A model generated the notes under the pieces. It saw only the letters and a list, made by a program, of their open reading frames with translations. It was not told the DNA's origin and searched no databases. The position numbers and the translations under genes are program-made. This document shows, in pieces, positions 52,702 through 60,794 of a DNA stretch of 64,000 nucleotides. Every line of letters starts with the position of its first letter. Position 1 is the first letter of the stretch. Source of the DNA: Paenibacillus xylanilyticus (GTDB lineage Bacteria > Bacillota > Bacilli > Paenibacillales > Paenibacillaceae); assembly GCF_009664365.1 (NCBI RefSeq), contig NZ_CP044310.1:2739001-2803000 (forward strand), written 5' to 3'.

Positions 52702-53064
52702 TTACAGCATGCATGCATCAGGTGCACTGGATTTTCCCGCACTTACAGCTCGCGTATCCCTAACCCGAACGTTGCTGCTAAGTACACCGGAATCACTGCT
52801 CAATGTGAAGGAAGGATAGTTTTCCTCGGTATCCAGTTTCATATGCTGTTCAAGATTTAATTGTTGTTTCGGATCAACATAGAATGGAACCAGGTTGGTC
52901 TCGATCTGCTCATCCAGTGCAGCAGGTTCATCTACGATCAAGAGGACCAGAATTCCGTTGCAGCCACAGCCTTCAGTGTCATAAAACACTTTGAAGTAGC
53001 CAGGTTGGTCATTCAAGCTCTCGGTTAATCTCGCTGCAGCCAAATCTGTAATTTGAATATGCAT
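52702..53064 (-). CDS. HesB/IscA-like iron-sulfur biogenesis family protein
   Basis: 120 residues. The N-terminal half matches the HesB-like fold seen in Bacillota (MHIQITDLAAARLTESL; YFKVFYDTEGCGCNGILVLLIVDEP). The CGC pair is kept near residue 36, but the usual later Cys cluster (CxC near the C-terminus) is replaced by a single Cys two residues before the end, so true scaffold function is uncertain. AAGGAG lies 8 bases before ATG 53064; three residues further upstream there is another possible start. Confidence 0.82.
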   Translation of the reverse strand: MHIQITDLAAARLTESLNDQPGYFKVFYDTEGCGCNGILVLLIVDEPAALDEQIETNLVPFYVDPKQQLNLEQHMKLDTEENYPSFTLSSDSGVLSSNVRVRDTRAVSAGKSSAPDACML

Positions 53065-53173
53065 CGTGCTCACTCCTTATATGTTGAAAATAATCCTGAA
53101 ATGTAAATGATGTAAAATTGAATCTACTTTCATTATACCACCTGGCTTTCAACTCAACGCAGAATATTTTCTT

Positions 53174-53185
53174 GACTGATCGGTC
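53174..53185. promoter_or_regulatory. TetR operator candidate in the tetR promoter
   Basis: GACTGATCGGTC overlaps the TTGACT -35 (53172-53177); TATTCT -10 at 53195. A sister site precedes the SnoaL-like gene (53868-53879). Confidence 0.6.
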
Positions 53186-53231
53186 TGGAAAATGTATTCT
53201 ATTCTCATGAAGAGGGAGGTGAGGTCGGGAT

Positions 53232-53816
53232 TTGGGAAGAGCCAAGGAATTTGATACGGAATTTGTTCTTCGAAAAGCGACGTCAGTATTCGGGTCGTAC
53301 GGCTATGAAGGGACTTCCTTGTCGGTGCTGCTGAAAGAACTGGGCATCGCTCGTCAGAGCTTATACGACACCTATGGAACGAAACATGAACTGTTTGTCT
53401 CTGCACTCAAGTTTTATGTTCAGCAGAAAACCGATGCCAGCATCGAATTCCTGAATGAATGCTCGAATATTCGCCAGGGTGTGGAAGAGATGTTTAACGA
53501 AGCGGTTCGTGTTCTTTCGGATGATGAGCGCCGCAATGAGTGTTTTATCATCAACAGTGCCGTCGAACAGGCACCGCAAAACCACGAAATTGCTGCATTT
53601 ATTCAGGAGAACAACAAACAGATGGAGGATGTGTTCCTTGCAGCACTAATCCGTGGGAGAAATAATGGTGAACTTCGTCATACAGAGGAGGAATTGCCTG
53701 GTCTTGCCCGGTTTCTGAACTATTCTCGTTTGTCGCTGACGTTTACAGCCAAATGTGGTGCTGATTCTGAAGTCCTGCAGGATCTGGTACGCACAACCTT
53801 AAAGGTATTGGATTAA
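53232..53816 (+). CDS. TetR family transcriptional regulator
   Basis: 194 residues with a TetR helix-turn-helix (VLRKATSVFGSYGYEGTSLSVLLKELGIARQSLYDTYGTKHELF) and a TetR_C-type ligand domain (NECFIINSAVEQAPQNHEIAAF). TTG start behind GGAGGTGAGG. Palindromes GACTGA-N2-GGTC occur in its own promoter and in front of the SnoaL/NmrA genes downstream, so it likely represses both. Confidence 0.92.
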   Translation: MGRAKEFDTEFVLRKATSVFGSYGYEGTSLSVLLKELGIARQSLYDTYGTKHELFVSALKFYVQQKTDASIEFLNECSNIRQGVEEMFNEAVRVLSDDERRNECFIINSAVEQAPQNHEIAAFIQENNKQMEDVFLAALIRGRNNGELRHTEEELPGLARFLNYSRLSLTFTAKCGADSEVLQDLVRTTLKVLD

Positions 53817-53867
53817 AGTTGGATTTAGAGAATGAACGCGTAACGCGTTTATTTTTTCACAATTCTA

Positions 53868-53879
53868 GACTGAATGGTC
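53868..53879. promoter_or_regulatory. TetR operator candidate upstream of the SnoaL-like gene
   Basis: GACTGAATGGTC shares GACTGA-N2-GGTC with the site in the tetR promoter; 38 bases upstream of the start codon. A weak hairpin AACGCGT-A-ACGCGTT with T-rich tail (53833-53858) lies between tetR and this site. Confidence 0.6.
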
Positions 53880-53916
53880 TGAAAAAACACATCCATTTTT
53901 GAGGAGGACATCAGAT

Positions 53917-54348
53917 ATGAATGATACGAACAAACAAGTGGAAAAGAACGTGGCCGAGCACATTATGCATGGATTTACTCAACTGTTGTTGGAACGTAAG
54001 CTGGATCAATGGGCAGAGCTGTTTACAGCAAAAGCCGTTTTTGAATTTCCATATTCCCCGGTAGGATATCCGCAGCAATTGAATGGGAGCGCCGCAATCT
54101 CGCAGCATATTCATACTCTTTTCGAACAAATGGAGATTCAGGAGTTCTCTGAGCCGGTAATTATGGCTTCACAGGATACGAATCAATTCGTAGCTGAGTT
54201 CACTTGCAAAGGTCGCTCGCTCATCACGAACAAGCCATATCACCAGGCCTACATATCGGTCGTCACTTATGACGATAACGGCAAGATTACACATTACAAG
54301 GACTATTGGAATCCCCTGGTGGTACTTGAGTCTATTGAAACAGAGTGA
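53917..54348 (+). CDS. SnoaL/NTF2-like protein
   Basis: 143-residue alpha-beta barrel of the NTF2 superfamily: LERKLDQWAELFTAKAVFEFPYSPVGYPQQLNGSAAI then YHQAYISVVTYDDNGKITHYKDYWNPLVV, the typical ending of PhzA/B- and SnoaL-like proteins. Could be an isomerase/cyclase or a small-molecule carrier. GAGGAGGAC precedes the ATG at 53917. Forms an operon with the NmrA-like gene 47 bases downstream under the TetR repressor. Confidence 0.85.
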   Translation: MNDTNKQVEKNVAEHIMHGFTQLLLERKLDQWAELFTAKAVFEFPYSPVGYPQQLNGSAAISQHIHTLFEQMEIQEFSEPVIMASQDTNQFVAEFTCKGRSLITNKPYHQAYISVVTYDDNGKITHYKDYWNPLVVLESIETE

Positions 54349-54395
54349 GCCAGTAAGGAAAGTATAAAATTTATTAAAATTGAGGAGGAATTCAT

Positions 54396-55247
54396 ATGAT
54401 TAACGATAAACCCCTAACGCTCATTACGGGAGCAAGCGGCAAGACGGGCAGCCGGATTGCGGCTATGCTTCAGAACCAAAACTATCCCGTTCGCCTCGCT
54501 GTTCGAAAGAAGTCTGCTTCCGATTTGGATGATAACCAGGTCCATTTTGATTGGTACGATTCTTCCACGTATGCAGCTGCACTGAAAAACGTGGATCATG
54601 TATACCTCGTTGTACCGATCCTGGATATGAATCCGGAGGACGTCATGATTCCATTCATTAAGGAAGCGGTCTGGGGAGGTGTGAAACGTCTGGTTCTGCT
54701 TGGCAGTGCTTCTGTAGATGAAGATGACCCGGTATTCGGGAAGGTTCATCAGACCTTGAAGCAGCTTGCTCCGGAGTGGGCTGTGCTCCAACCATCGTAC
54801 TTCATGGAGAACTTTACCGAGGGACCACACCGGATGACGATGGAGCAGCATGGAGAAATTTACAGTGCTACAGGGGAGGGTAGAGTTGGTTTTGTTAGCG
54901 CGGATGACATCGCTGCTGTAGCTTTTCATGCTCTCACTGATAAGGAACCCCATAATACAGAGCATGTTATAACAGGACCGGAGGCCTTATCCTACGGTCA
55001 GGTCGCAGATATCTTCAGTCGAGTATTACAAAAGACCATACACTATCGTCCACTAACGGACGAAGCATTAACAAGAGGTATGTTGGAATCAGGAATGCCG
55101 ACGGAGTATGCCACCTTCCTTGCCGGACTGGACAGACGGATCCGGGAAGAAGGGACAGAAGATCAAACCACAGATACAGTGAAAGTTGTGACCGGACGTG
55201 ATCCGATATCACTGGAGCAGTTGATTAGGATGCATGTACAGGTATGA
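54396..55247 (+). CDS. NmrA-like atypical SDR, NAD(P)-binding reductase
   Basis: 283 residues. The Rossmann motif LITGASGKTGSRIAAML (about residues 9-25) is followed by VRLAVRKKSASD (phosphate-binding basics suit NADPH) and WAVLQPSYFMENFTEGP. It groups with NmrA/quinone-reductase-2-like and EasG-type proteins. Catalytic Tyr-xxx-Lys is absent, as usual for NmrA-like members. GAGGAGGAA precedes the ATG. Second gene of the TetR-controlled operon, suggesting reductive handling of the compound sensed by TetR. Confidence 0.88.
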   Translation: MINDKPLTLITGASGKTGSRIAAMLQNQNYPVRLAVRKKSASDLDDNQVHFDWYDSSTYAAALKNVDHVYLVVPILDMNPEDVMIPFIKEAVWGGVKRLVLLGSASVDEDDPVFGKVHQTLKQLAPEWAVLQPSYFMENFTEGPHRMTMEQHGEIYSATGEGRVGFVSADDIAAVAFHALTDKEPHNTEHVITGPEALSYGQVADIFSRVLQKTIHYRPLTDEALTRGMLESGMPTEYATFLAGLDRRIREEGTEDQTTDTVKVVTGRDPISLEQLIRMHVQV

Positions 55248-55278
55248 AATGAATAAGTCCGGAACAGCTCTGCATGAT

Positions 55279-55314
55279 TTGGAGGACGGTGCTTCATGCT
55301 CCGTCCTTTTTGTG
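55279..55314 (+). terminator. Terminator of the TetR-SnoaL-NmrA operon
   Basis: GGAGGACGG...CCGTCC hairpin (55281-55307) followed by TTTTTG. Confidence 0.75.
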
Positions 55315-55455
55315 TTGGACTTTTTCATATTCAGGCTGCATTGAATAGTGGCAACAACCCTCCGTTAAGCAGAGGTACTCAAACAACAGTAATGATTATG
55401 GGGGTGTTCTTTTGGGGAAATAGATGAGAATGAAAGGTTAATAAAGGAGAGACGC

Positions 55456-56472
55456 GTGCGGATGATTGAATTCGAAAATGTATCCAAGCAATACCCTGAT
55501 GGGACACAGGCGCTTCATCAGGTTAATCTCAAGATTAATAAAGGCGAACTATTGGTCATGATTGGGCCTAGCGGCTGCGGCAAAACGACGATGCTCAAAA
55601 TGATAAATCGGCTGATAGAACGAACGGGTGGAACGATTCGTATCCAGGAGCGGCCAATCGATGAATTTAACATTCACGAATTGCGCTGGAATATCGGGTA
55701 TGTCCTGCAGCAGATCGCCTTGTTTCCGCACATGACGATTGCCGAAAATATCGCTGTTGTTCCTGAATTGAAAAAATGGAAGCCTGTCCAGATTCATGAA
55801 CGGGTACATAACCTGCTTGATATGGTGGGATTAAACGGAGAGACCTACAGTGATCGCAAACCAGCAGAACTGTCGGGTGGACAGCAGCAAAGAATCGGCG
55901 TACTGCGGGCATTGGCAGCAGATCCCGAGATTGTACTTATGGATGAACCGTTCAGTGCACTCGACCCGATGAGCAGAGAGAAATTGCAGGACGATATTCT
56001 GGAGATTCAACGTAAGATGAAGAAAACAATTGTATTTGTTACGCATGACATACAAGAAGCCATGAAGCTGGGTGATCGCATATGTATTTTGAAGGATGGA
56101 CAAGTACTGCAGGTGGGAACACCTGAAGAGCTGTTACAGAACCCCGTGAATGAATTTGTGCATCATTTTGTCGGAAGTCCTGGTACAGATGTGAATCAAG
56201 ATCAAGATCATAGCATGCACTTGTCTTCTCATACTCAGACGAATTTCAATCTTGAATCGATTATGACACCTATTGCACCAGGCCATGTTCCGAAGTCTGC
56301 CAAGACAGCAGTCCCGATTTCTATGACATTGACGGATTTATTGGATGTCTTGGATGCATACGATACCTTACTGGTCGAGAAGAATCATCAGATTGTAGGA
56401 CAAGTGAGCAGGACGGATATGCTGAGGTACTGGTCTGGTCAACTGCAAGAGCGGGGTGAGACCCATGAGTAA
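55456..56472 (+). CDS. Osmoprotectant (quaternary amine) ABC transporter ATP-binding protein
   Basis: 338 residues, OpuCA/OpuBA type. Walker A GPSGCGKTT, Q-loop GYVLQQIALFPHMT, signature LSGGQQQR, Walker B IVLMDEPFSALD, and H-loop VFVTHD. A C-terminal CBS-like region (LESIMTPIAPGHVPKSA...LLVEKNHQIVGQVSRTDML) of one incomplete pair, the part that senses ionic strength in relatives. The GTG at 55456 is 6 bases after AAGGAG. Overlaps the permease fusion by 8 bases. Would import glycine betaine, choline or carnitine under osmotic stress. Confidence 0.9.
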   Translation: MRMIEFENVSKQYPDGTQALHQVNLKINKGELLVMIGPSGCGKTTMLKMINRLIERTGGTIRIQERPIDEFNIHELRWNIGYVLQQIALFPHMTIAENIAVVPELKKWKPVQIHERVHNLLDMVGLNGETYSDRKPAELSGGQQQRIGVLRALAADPEIVLMDEPFSALDPMSREKLQDDILEIQRKMKKTIVFVTHDIQEAMKLGDRICILKDGQVLQVGTPEELLQNPVNEFVHHFVGSPGTDVNQDQDHSMHLSSHTQTNFNLESIMTPIAPGHVPKSAKTAVPISMTLTDLLDVLDAYDTLLVEKNHQIVGQVSRTDMLRYWSGQLQERGETHE

Positions 56473-57979
56473 GTTCTCAGAGGTATTTACTGAGCGCAAA
56501 GGGCAGCTGTTAACCGCTCTTCTGGAGCATGTTCAGATTTCTTTTATCGCCCTATTTCTCGCCGTTCTCATTGCAATTCCACTCGGCATTTATCTAACCC
56601 GAAAACCCAAAGTTGCTGAACCGATCATCGGTGTTACGGCTATCCTGCAGACCATTCCATCACTTGCTCTTCTTGGGTTGCTCATTCCGCTGTTCGGCAT
56701 AGGTACAGTACCAGCGATTATTGCTCTAGTGGTGTATGCCCTGCTTCCGATCCTCCGTAATACTTATACAGGGATAACCGAAGTGGACCCTTCCATGATT
56801 GAAGCCGCCAATGCGATGGGTATGAATAGTCGACAGCGTTTGAGCAAAGTGGAGCTTCCGCTTGCAATGCCTGTCATTATGGCGGGCATTCGTACGGCAA
56901 TGGTTCTTATTGTGGGTACCGCAACTCTTGCAGCATTAATAGGCGCAGGTGGCCTCGGTGATCTGATTTTGCTCGGGATTGATCGTAATGATACAGCACT
57001 TATTATGTTGGGGGCGATACCGGCAGCACTGCTGGCAATTTTGTTTGATGTCCTGCTTCGGCAATTTCAGCGGATGTCATTCCGTAAAACGGTGGGTACG
57101 CTCAGTACACTCGCTTTGATCGCTATACTCGTGATAACCCTCCCGCTATTATTTCGCGGAGGACAGAAGGACCTGGTCATTGCGGGCAAGCTGGGCGCAG
57201 AGCCTGAGATTCTCATTAACATGTACAAGCTGCTGATTGAGGAGCATACAGATCTTACAGTTGAATTGAAACCTGGTTTGGGGAAAACCCCCTTTTTGTT
57301 TAATGCTCTTCGCTCCGGCGACATCGATATCTACCCCGAATTCACGGGGACAGCAATATCAGAATTCCTGAAGGAAACGGCTGTCAGTACGGATCGTACG
57401 GAAGTCTATGAACAGGCAAGAGACGGAATGGATGCCAAGTTTAATATGGTGCTATTGAACCCGATGGATTACAACAACACATACACACTCGCAGTCCCGC
57501 AGGAGGTTGCTGACCAATATGACCTGAAAACCATATCAGACCTCAAATCTGCTCAGCAGCAGATTAAGGCTGGATTCACACTGGAATTCTCAGACCGTGA
57601 GGACGGCTATCTGGGAATACAGAAGAAATATGGCATTCGGTTTCCTAACGTTGCCACGATGGAACCCAAACTTCGATATGCAGCTCTTCAGCGAGGCGAT
57701 ATTAATCTGGTTGATGCCTATTCCACGGACAGTGAGCTAAGGCAGTATAATCTCGTGGTGCTTGAAGATGATCAGAAGCTGTTCCCGCCATATCAGGGAG
57801 CTCCGCTGCTGCGCAAGGAGACGGCGGATGCCTATCCTCAGCTCATCGAGATACTGAATCAGCTGGCGGGACGCATTACAGACAATGAGATGCGTCAGAT
57901 GAATTATGAGGTGAATGTGAATGGAGCCCGTCCGGAGCAGGTAGCGTCCGACTATTTACAGAAGGCGGGTTTACTATAA
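56465..57979 (+). CDS. Osmoprotectant ABC transporter permease fused to substrate-binding protein
   Basis: 504 residues. The first 210 form a six-helix permease domain (ALLEHVQISFIALFLAVLIAIPLGIYLTRKP; family EAA loop EVDPSMIEAANAMGMNSRQRLSKVELPLAMP). After one more membrane helix (about 218-235) the rest is an OpuAC/OpuBC-type solute-binding domain (LVIAGKLGAEPEILINMYKLLIEE; GDIDIYPEFTGTAISEFL; NLVDAYSTDSELRQYNLVVLEDD). In B. subtilis these are separate genes; here binding protein and channel are one chain, as in some other Bacillota. The binding domain lies outside the cell. Confidence 0.92.
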   Translation: MSKFSEVFTERKGQLLTALLEHVQISFIALFLAVLIAIPLGIYLTRKPKVAEPIIGVTAILQTIPSLALLGLLIPLFGIGTVPAIIALVVYALLPILRNTYTGITEVDPSMIEAANAMGMNSRQRLSKVELPLAMPVIMAGIRTAMVLIVGTATLAALIGAGGLGDLILLGIDRNDTALIMLGAIPAALLAILFDVLLRQFQRMSFRKTVGTLSTLALIAILVITLPLLFRGGQKDLVIAGKLGAEPEILINMYKLLIEEHTDLTVELKPGLGKTPFLFNALRSGDIDIYPEFTGTAISEFLKETAVSTDRTEVYEQARDGMDAKFNMVLLNPMDYNNTYTLAVPQEVADQYDLKTISDLKSAQQQIKAGFTLEFSDREDGYLGIQKKYGIRFPNVATMEPKLRYAALQRGDINLVDAYSTDSELRQYNLVVLEDDQKLFPPYQGAPLLRKETADAYPQLIEILNQLAGRITDNEMRQMNYEVNVNGARPEQVASDYLQKAGLL

Positions 57980-58015
57980 AATTCAATGGAGAAAAGGGAA
58001 GAGGAGGAGCCAGTT

Positions 58016-59359
58016 ATGACACAAGTATACGATCTAATTGCAATTGGAACCGGTAGTGCAGCGAATTCAGTTGTAACTCGCTGTGCTGAAGCTGGTTGGA
58101 AAATAGCCGTGGTTGATGAGCGTGAATTTGGCGGAACTTGCGCCCTGCGAGGGTGCGATCCGAAGAAAGTATTGGCAGGAGCTTCTGAACTGATCGACTG
58201 GAATGAACGAATGCTGGGGAAGGGTGTTCGGGGAAGAACGACCATAAACTGGCCGGAACTTATGGCTTTCAAACGAACATTTACGGCGAGCATTCCGAGA
58301 GCCAGCGAGGATAAATTCAAACAGGCGGGGATGGATACTTTCCATGGCAAGGCTTCTTTTGTAGATGAAGATCACATTCGTGTGGGAGATGAAGTGCTGC
58401 AGGGAAAACATATTCTGATTGCAACAGGCGCGCAGCCGGCACCGCTCCCAATAGATGGTTCAGAACATCTTCTTAACAGCGATGATTTTCTGGAACTGGA
58501 TCAGCTTCCGGATCAACTGGTTTTGGTGGGCGGAGGTTACATTGCATTTGAATTTGCTCACATCGCTGCAAGAGCAGGAAGCGAGGTGCACATGATCCAC
58601 CGTGGAGAGCAGCCGTTGGAGCAGTTTGATCCGGAGCTTGTTGACTTGCTGGTTCAAAAATCGGAAGAGATCGGCATTCACGTTCATCTGAATGCGGAAG
58701 TGAAGTCTGTTCGGAAACAGGGGGAGACCTTCGTGGTCAGTGGTACCCGGAACGGAGCCGATCATCAGTGGCATGGTGGACGGGTCGTGCATGGAGCGGG
58801 ACGTATCCCTAACGTGGATGGATTGGAACTGGAAAAGGGGAAGGTCAGTTATGGTGAGAAGGGTATTACCGTGAATGAGTATCTTCAAAGCACCAGCAAC
58901 CCCAAGGTATACGCTGCCGGTGACGTTGCTGCAACGAGAGGGCTTCCCCTAACGCCTCTGGCCGGTCAGGAATCACGGGCTGTCGCCTTGAATTTGCTGA
59001 AGGGCAACCATACGGTGCCGAACTACAACGTTATGCCGTCCATCGTGTTTACTGTACCATCGCTTGGCTCTGTTGGTCTTAGCGCGGATCAAGCACAGGA
59101 GGAAGGCTATGAGGTGAAGGTAAATGACATGTCGCAATGGTATACTTATAAACGGACAAATGAGAAGTATGCCAAGGCCAAAGTTGTGATCGACAACAAC
59201 TCAGGTCGCATTCTGGGGGCTCATGTACTGGGCAGCGAGACCGAAGAAATGATTAACCTGTTTGCCATGGCCATTCAATTCGAACTGACAGCCGATCAGT
59301 TAAGCACCATGAATTTTGCATATCCTACGGCTGCATCGGATTTGGGCTCTTTGATTTGA
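58016..59359 (+). CDS. FAD-dependent pyridine nucleotide-disulfide oxidoreductase
   Basis: 447 residues of the glutathione/mercuric reductase family. FAD motif LIAIGTGSAANSVV (8-21), redox disulfide GGTCALRGC (Cys42, Cys47), NAD(P) motif VLVGGGYIAFEFAHIAARAG and FAD2 motif VYAAGDVAATRGLPLTPLA. The C-terminal active-site motif usually reading HPTxxE is YPTAASD here, so the catalytic His-Glu pair is not conserved and the electron acceptor is uncertain. GAGGAGG lies 8 bases before ATG 58016. It follows the transporter fusion by 36 bases and may be co-transcribed. Confidence 0.9.
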   Translation: MTQVYDLIAIGTGSAANSVVTRCAEAGWKIAVVDEREFGGTCALRGCDPKKVLAGASELIDWNERMLGKGVRGRTTINWPELMAFKRTFTASIPRASEDKFKQAGMDTFHGKASFVDEDHIRVGDEVLQGKHILIATGAQPAPLPIDGSEHLLNSDDFLELDQLPDQLVLVGGGYIAFEFAHIAARAGSEVHMIHRGEQPLEQFDPELVDLLVQKSEEIGIHVHLNAEVKSVRKQGETFVVSGTRNGADHQWHGGRVVHGAGRIPNVDGLELEKGKVSYGEKGITVNEYLQSTSNPKVYAAGDVAATRGLPLTPLAGQESRAVALNLLKGNHTVPNYNVMPSIVFTVPSLGSVGLSADQAQEEGYEVKVNDMSQWYTYKRTNEKYAKAKVVIDNNSGRILGAHVLGSETEEMINLFAMAIQFELTADQLSTMNFAYPTAASDLGSLI

Positions 59360-59388
59360 CGTTTTGATTAGGGGAGGGTGTTGAAAAC

Positions 59389-60000
59389 ATGTCTGCAGCA
59401 CAATTTCTGGGTACATCAGATGCCAAATGGACCACTGAACCAGTTGGAACCCGTACCGAGGGAGACCGTTTCATTGTGGAGGCACAGGAAGGCAGTGATT
59501 TTTGGGAGAACACGTTCTACGGATTCAGGCACCAAAATGGACACGCCCTTCTGACGCCTTGGGACGGTAATGAAGCCGTCGAAATTACGTTTGATCTAAG
59601 TTCTTTTACTGAACTCTATGATCAGGCAGGTTTAATGCTCTGGCACAGTCGTGAACAATGGATCAAGGCTGGCGTGGAAGTAAACGATGGGGTCGTTCAT
59701 ATCGGCGCTGTGGTAACGGATCACTTCTCGGACTGGTCGTTATCTCCCGTTCCGGAATGGGGAGGACGTAAGGTTACCATTCGAGCTTCCTACCACAATG
59801 AAGCGGTAGTCATTCGGGCGCGTACAGACGAACATCCGTGGAGAACCATTCGGGTTGCGCGTTTTGCCTATCCGGCGAACAAGCAGGCGGGTCCATTCCT
59901 GTGTTCTCCCAAGCGTGCGGGGTTTGAAGTGGCATTCACGAAGTGGAGAACAACGACACCTGACGAGGATTTGCACACTGATCCGCCCATACTGGATTGA
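59389..60000 (+). CDS. DUF1349 domain protein (concanavalin-like fold)
   Basis: 203-residue soluble protein of the DUF1349 family: RFIVEAQEGSDFWENTFYGFRHQNGHAL, LYDQAGLMLWHSREQWIKAGVEVNDG, WSLSPVPEWGGRKVTIRASYHNEAVVIRAR and GPFLCSPKRAGFEVAFTKWR are the usual conserved blocks. Related to YcjN-neighbour proteins and regulation-of-enolase proteins; exact activity unknown, likely carbohydrate-related binding. It starts 29 bases after the oxidoreductase stop and so probably shares its transcript. Confidence 0.88.
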   Translation: MSAAQFLGTSDAKWTTEPVGTRTEGDRFIVEAQEGSDFWENTFYGFRHQNGHALLTPWDGNEAVEITFDLSSFTELYDQAGLMLWHSREQWIKAGVEVNDGVVHIGAVVTDHFSDWSLSPVPEWGGRKVTIRASYHNEAVVIRARTDEHPWRTIRVARFAYPANKQAGPFLCSPKRAGFEVAFTKWRTTTPDEDLHTDPPILD

Positions 60001-60035
60001 GAACGGTGGCACGCGTTGAACGAATTTATTCCACG

Positions 60036-60080
60036 TCAAACAAGCAAGTCCTTCCTGTATGGAGGGCTTGCTTGTTTACG
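60036..60080 (+). terminator. Terminator after the DUF1349 gene
   Basis: AAACAAGCAAGTCCT / AGGGCTTGCTTGTTT hairpin, followed by ACGTTG; the U-tract is contained in the stem end. Confidence 0.6.
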
Positions 60081-60181
60081 TTGTGAGAAGGGAGCAGCCG
60101 AAGTGCTCAGCAGGATTTCAGCGAAATGTAACGCTGCCATTTTTTAATCCTGTCCCTGGCTTGCTCGTTTTTCTACCAAGG

Positions 60182-60634
60182 TTAATTAGCTTCGTTGTTC
60201 TCACCATTCTCTTCGTTACGTTCCTCAGCTTCGTTCAGCTCACGCATCCGTTCTTCATAATCGTCCAGGAACCATAGCGGGTCCATGTTGTCTTCTTCGC
60301 CATTGTAATTGATCAGGATTTCTTCGCCCGCTTTGATATCTGTATAAGCATAGAAGTCAAATGTATGGTTTTCAAAGTTGATATCATAGGTTGCGTTGGG
60401 CTCGTACGAATGATTGATCAAGCTGCCGTATCCCAGCAAAATGGCGGTGTGGTTGGCACCATACTCAAATACATAATCCTCCAGGATCGTTTTTTCGACA
60501 TGTTCGTGGTCTTCGTTGGGATAAGGGACAACCGGGGCCTGATGGATCAATTGGCCTTTGGGAATATCCACTGTAGCAAAAACCCCTCGATTAAATTCGC
60601 CATCACCCAATTTGGATTGTTTTACTTCAATCAT
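60182..60634 (-). CDS. SET domain-containing protein
   Basis: 150 residues. SET fold motifs: GRGVFAT-type start (here FNRGVFATVDIPKGQLI), LGYGSLINHSYEPNA (residues 67-81; NHSxxPN forms the SAM pocket) and AGEEILINYNG (102-112; catalytic Tyr), followed by an acidic Glu/Asn-rich tail of about 25 residues. SET proteins methylate lysine, but the bacterial substrates are mostly unknown. The ATG at 60634 is 7 bases after AGGTG; three codons upstream is a GTG inside that site. Monocistronic. Confidence 0.9.
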   Translation of the reverse strand: MIEVKQSKLGDGEFNRGVFATVDIPKGQLIHQAPVVPYPNEDHEHVEKTILEDYVFEYGANHTAILLGYGSLINHSYEPNATYDINFENHTFDFYAYTDIKAGEEILINYNGEEDNMDPLWFLDDYEERMRELNEAEERNEENGENNEAN

Positions 60635-60794
60635 AATGTTCACCTGATGCTCGCCTGAGAGAGCTCCGTTCTATAGTAGTTTAAGGCCAAATTTTAACCG
60701 ATTCATGCATATAAGGCAAATATGGCGTTGAGTTGTGCAGGTTATAACGATTATAATATACAGGAATGAAGTCTATATAGAAAAGGTGTCATGA

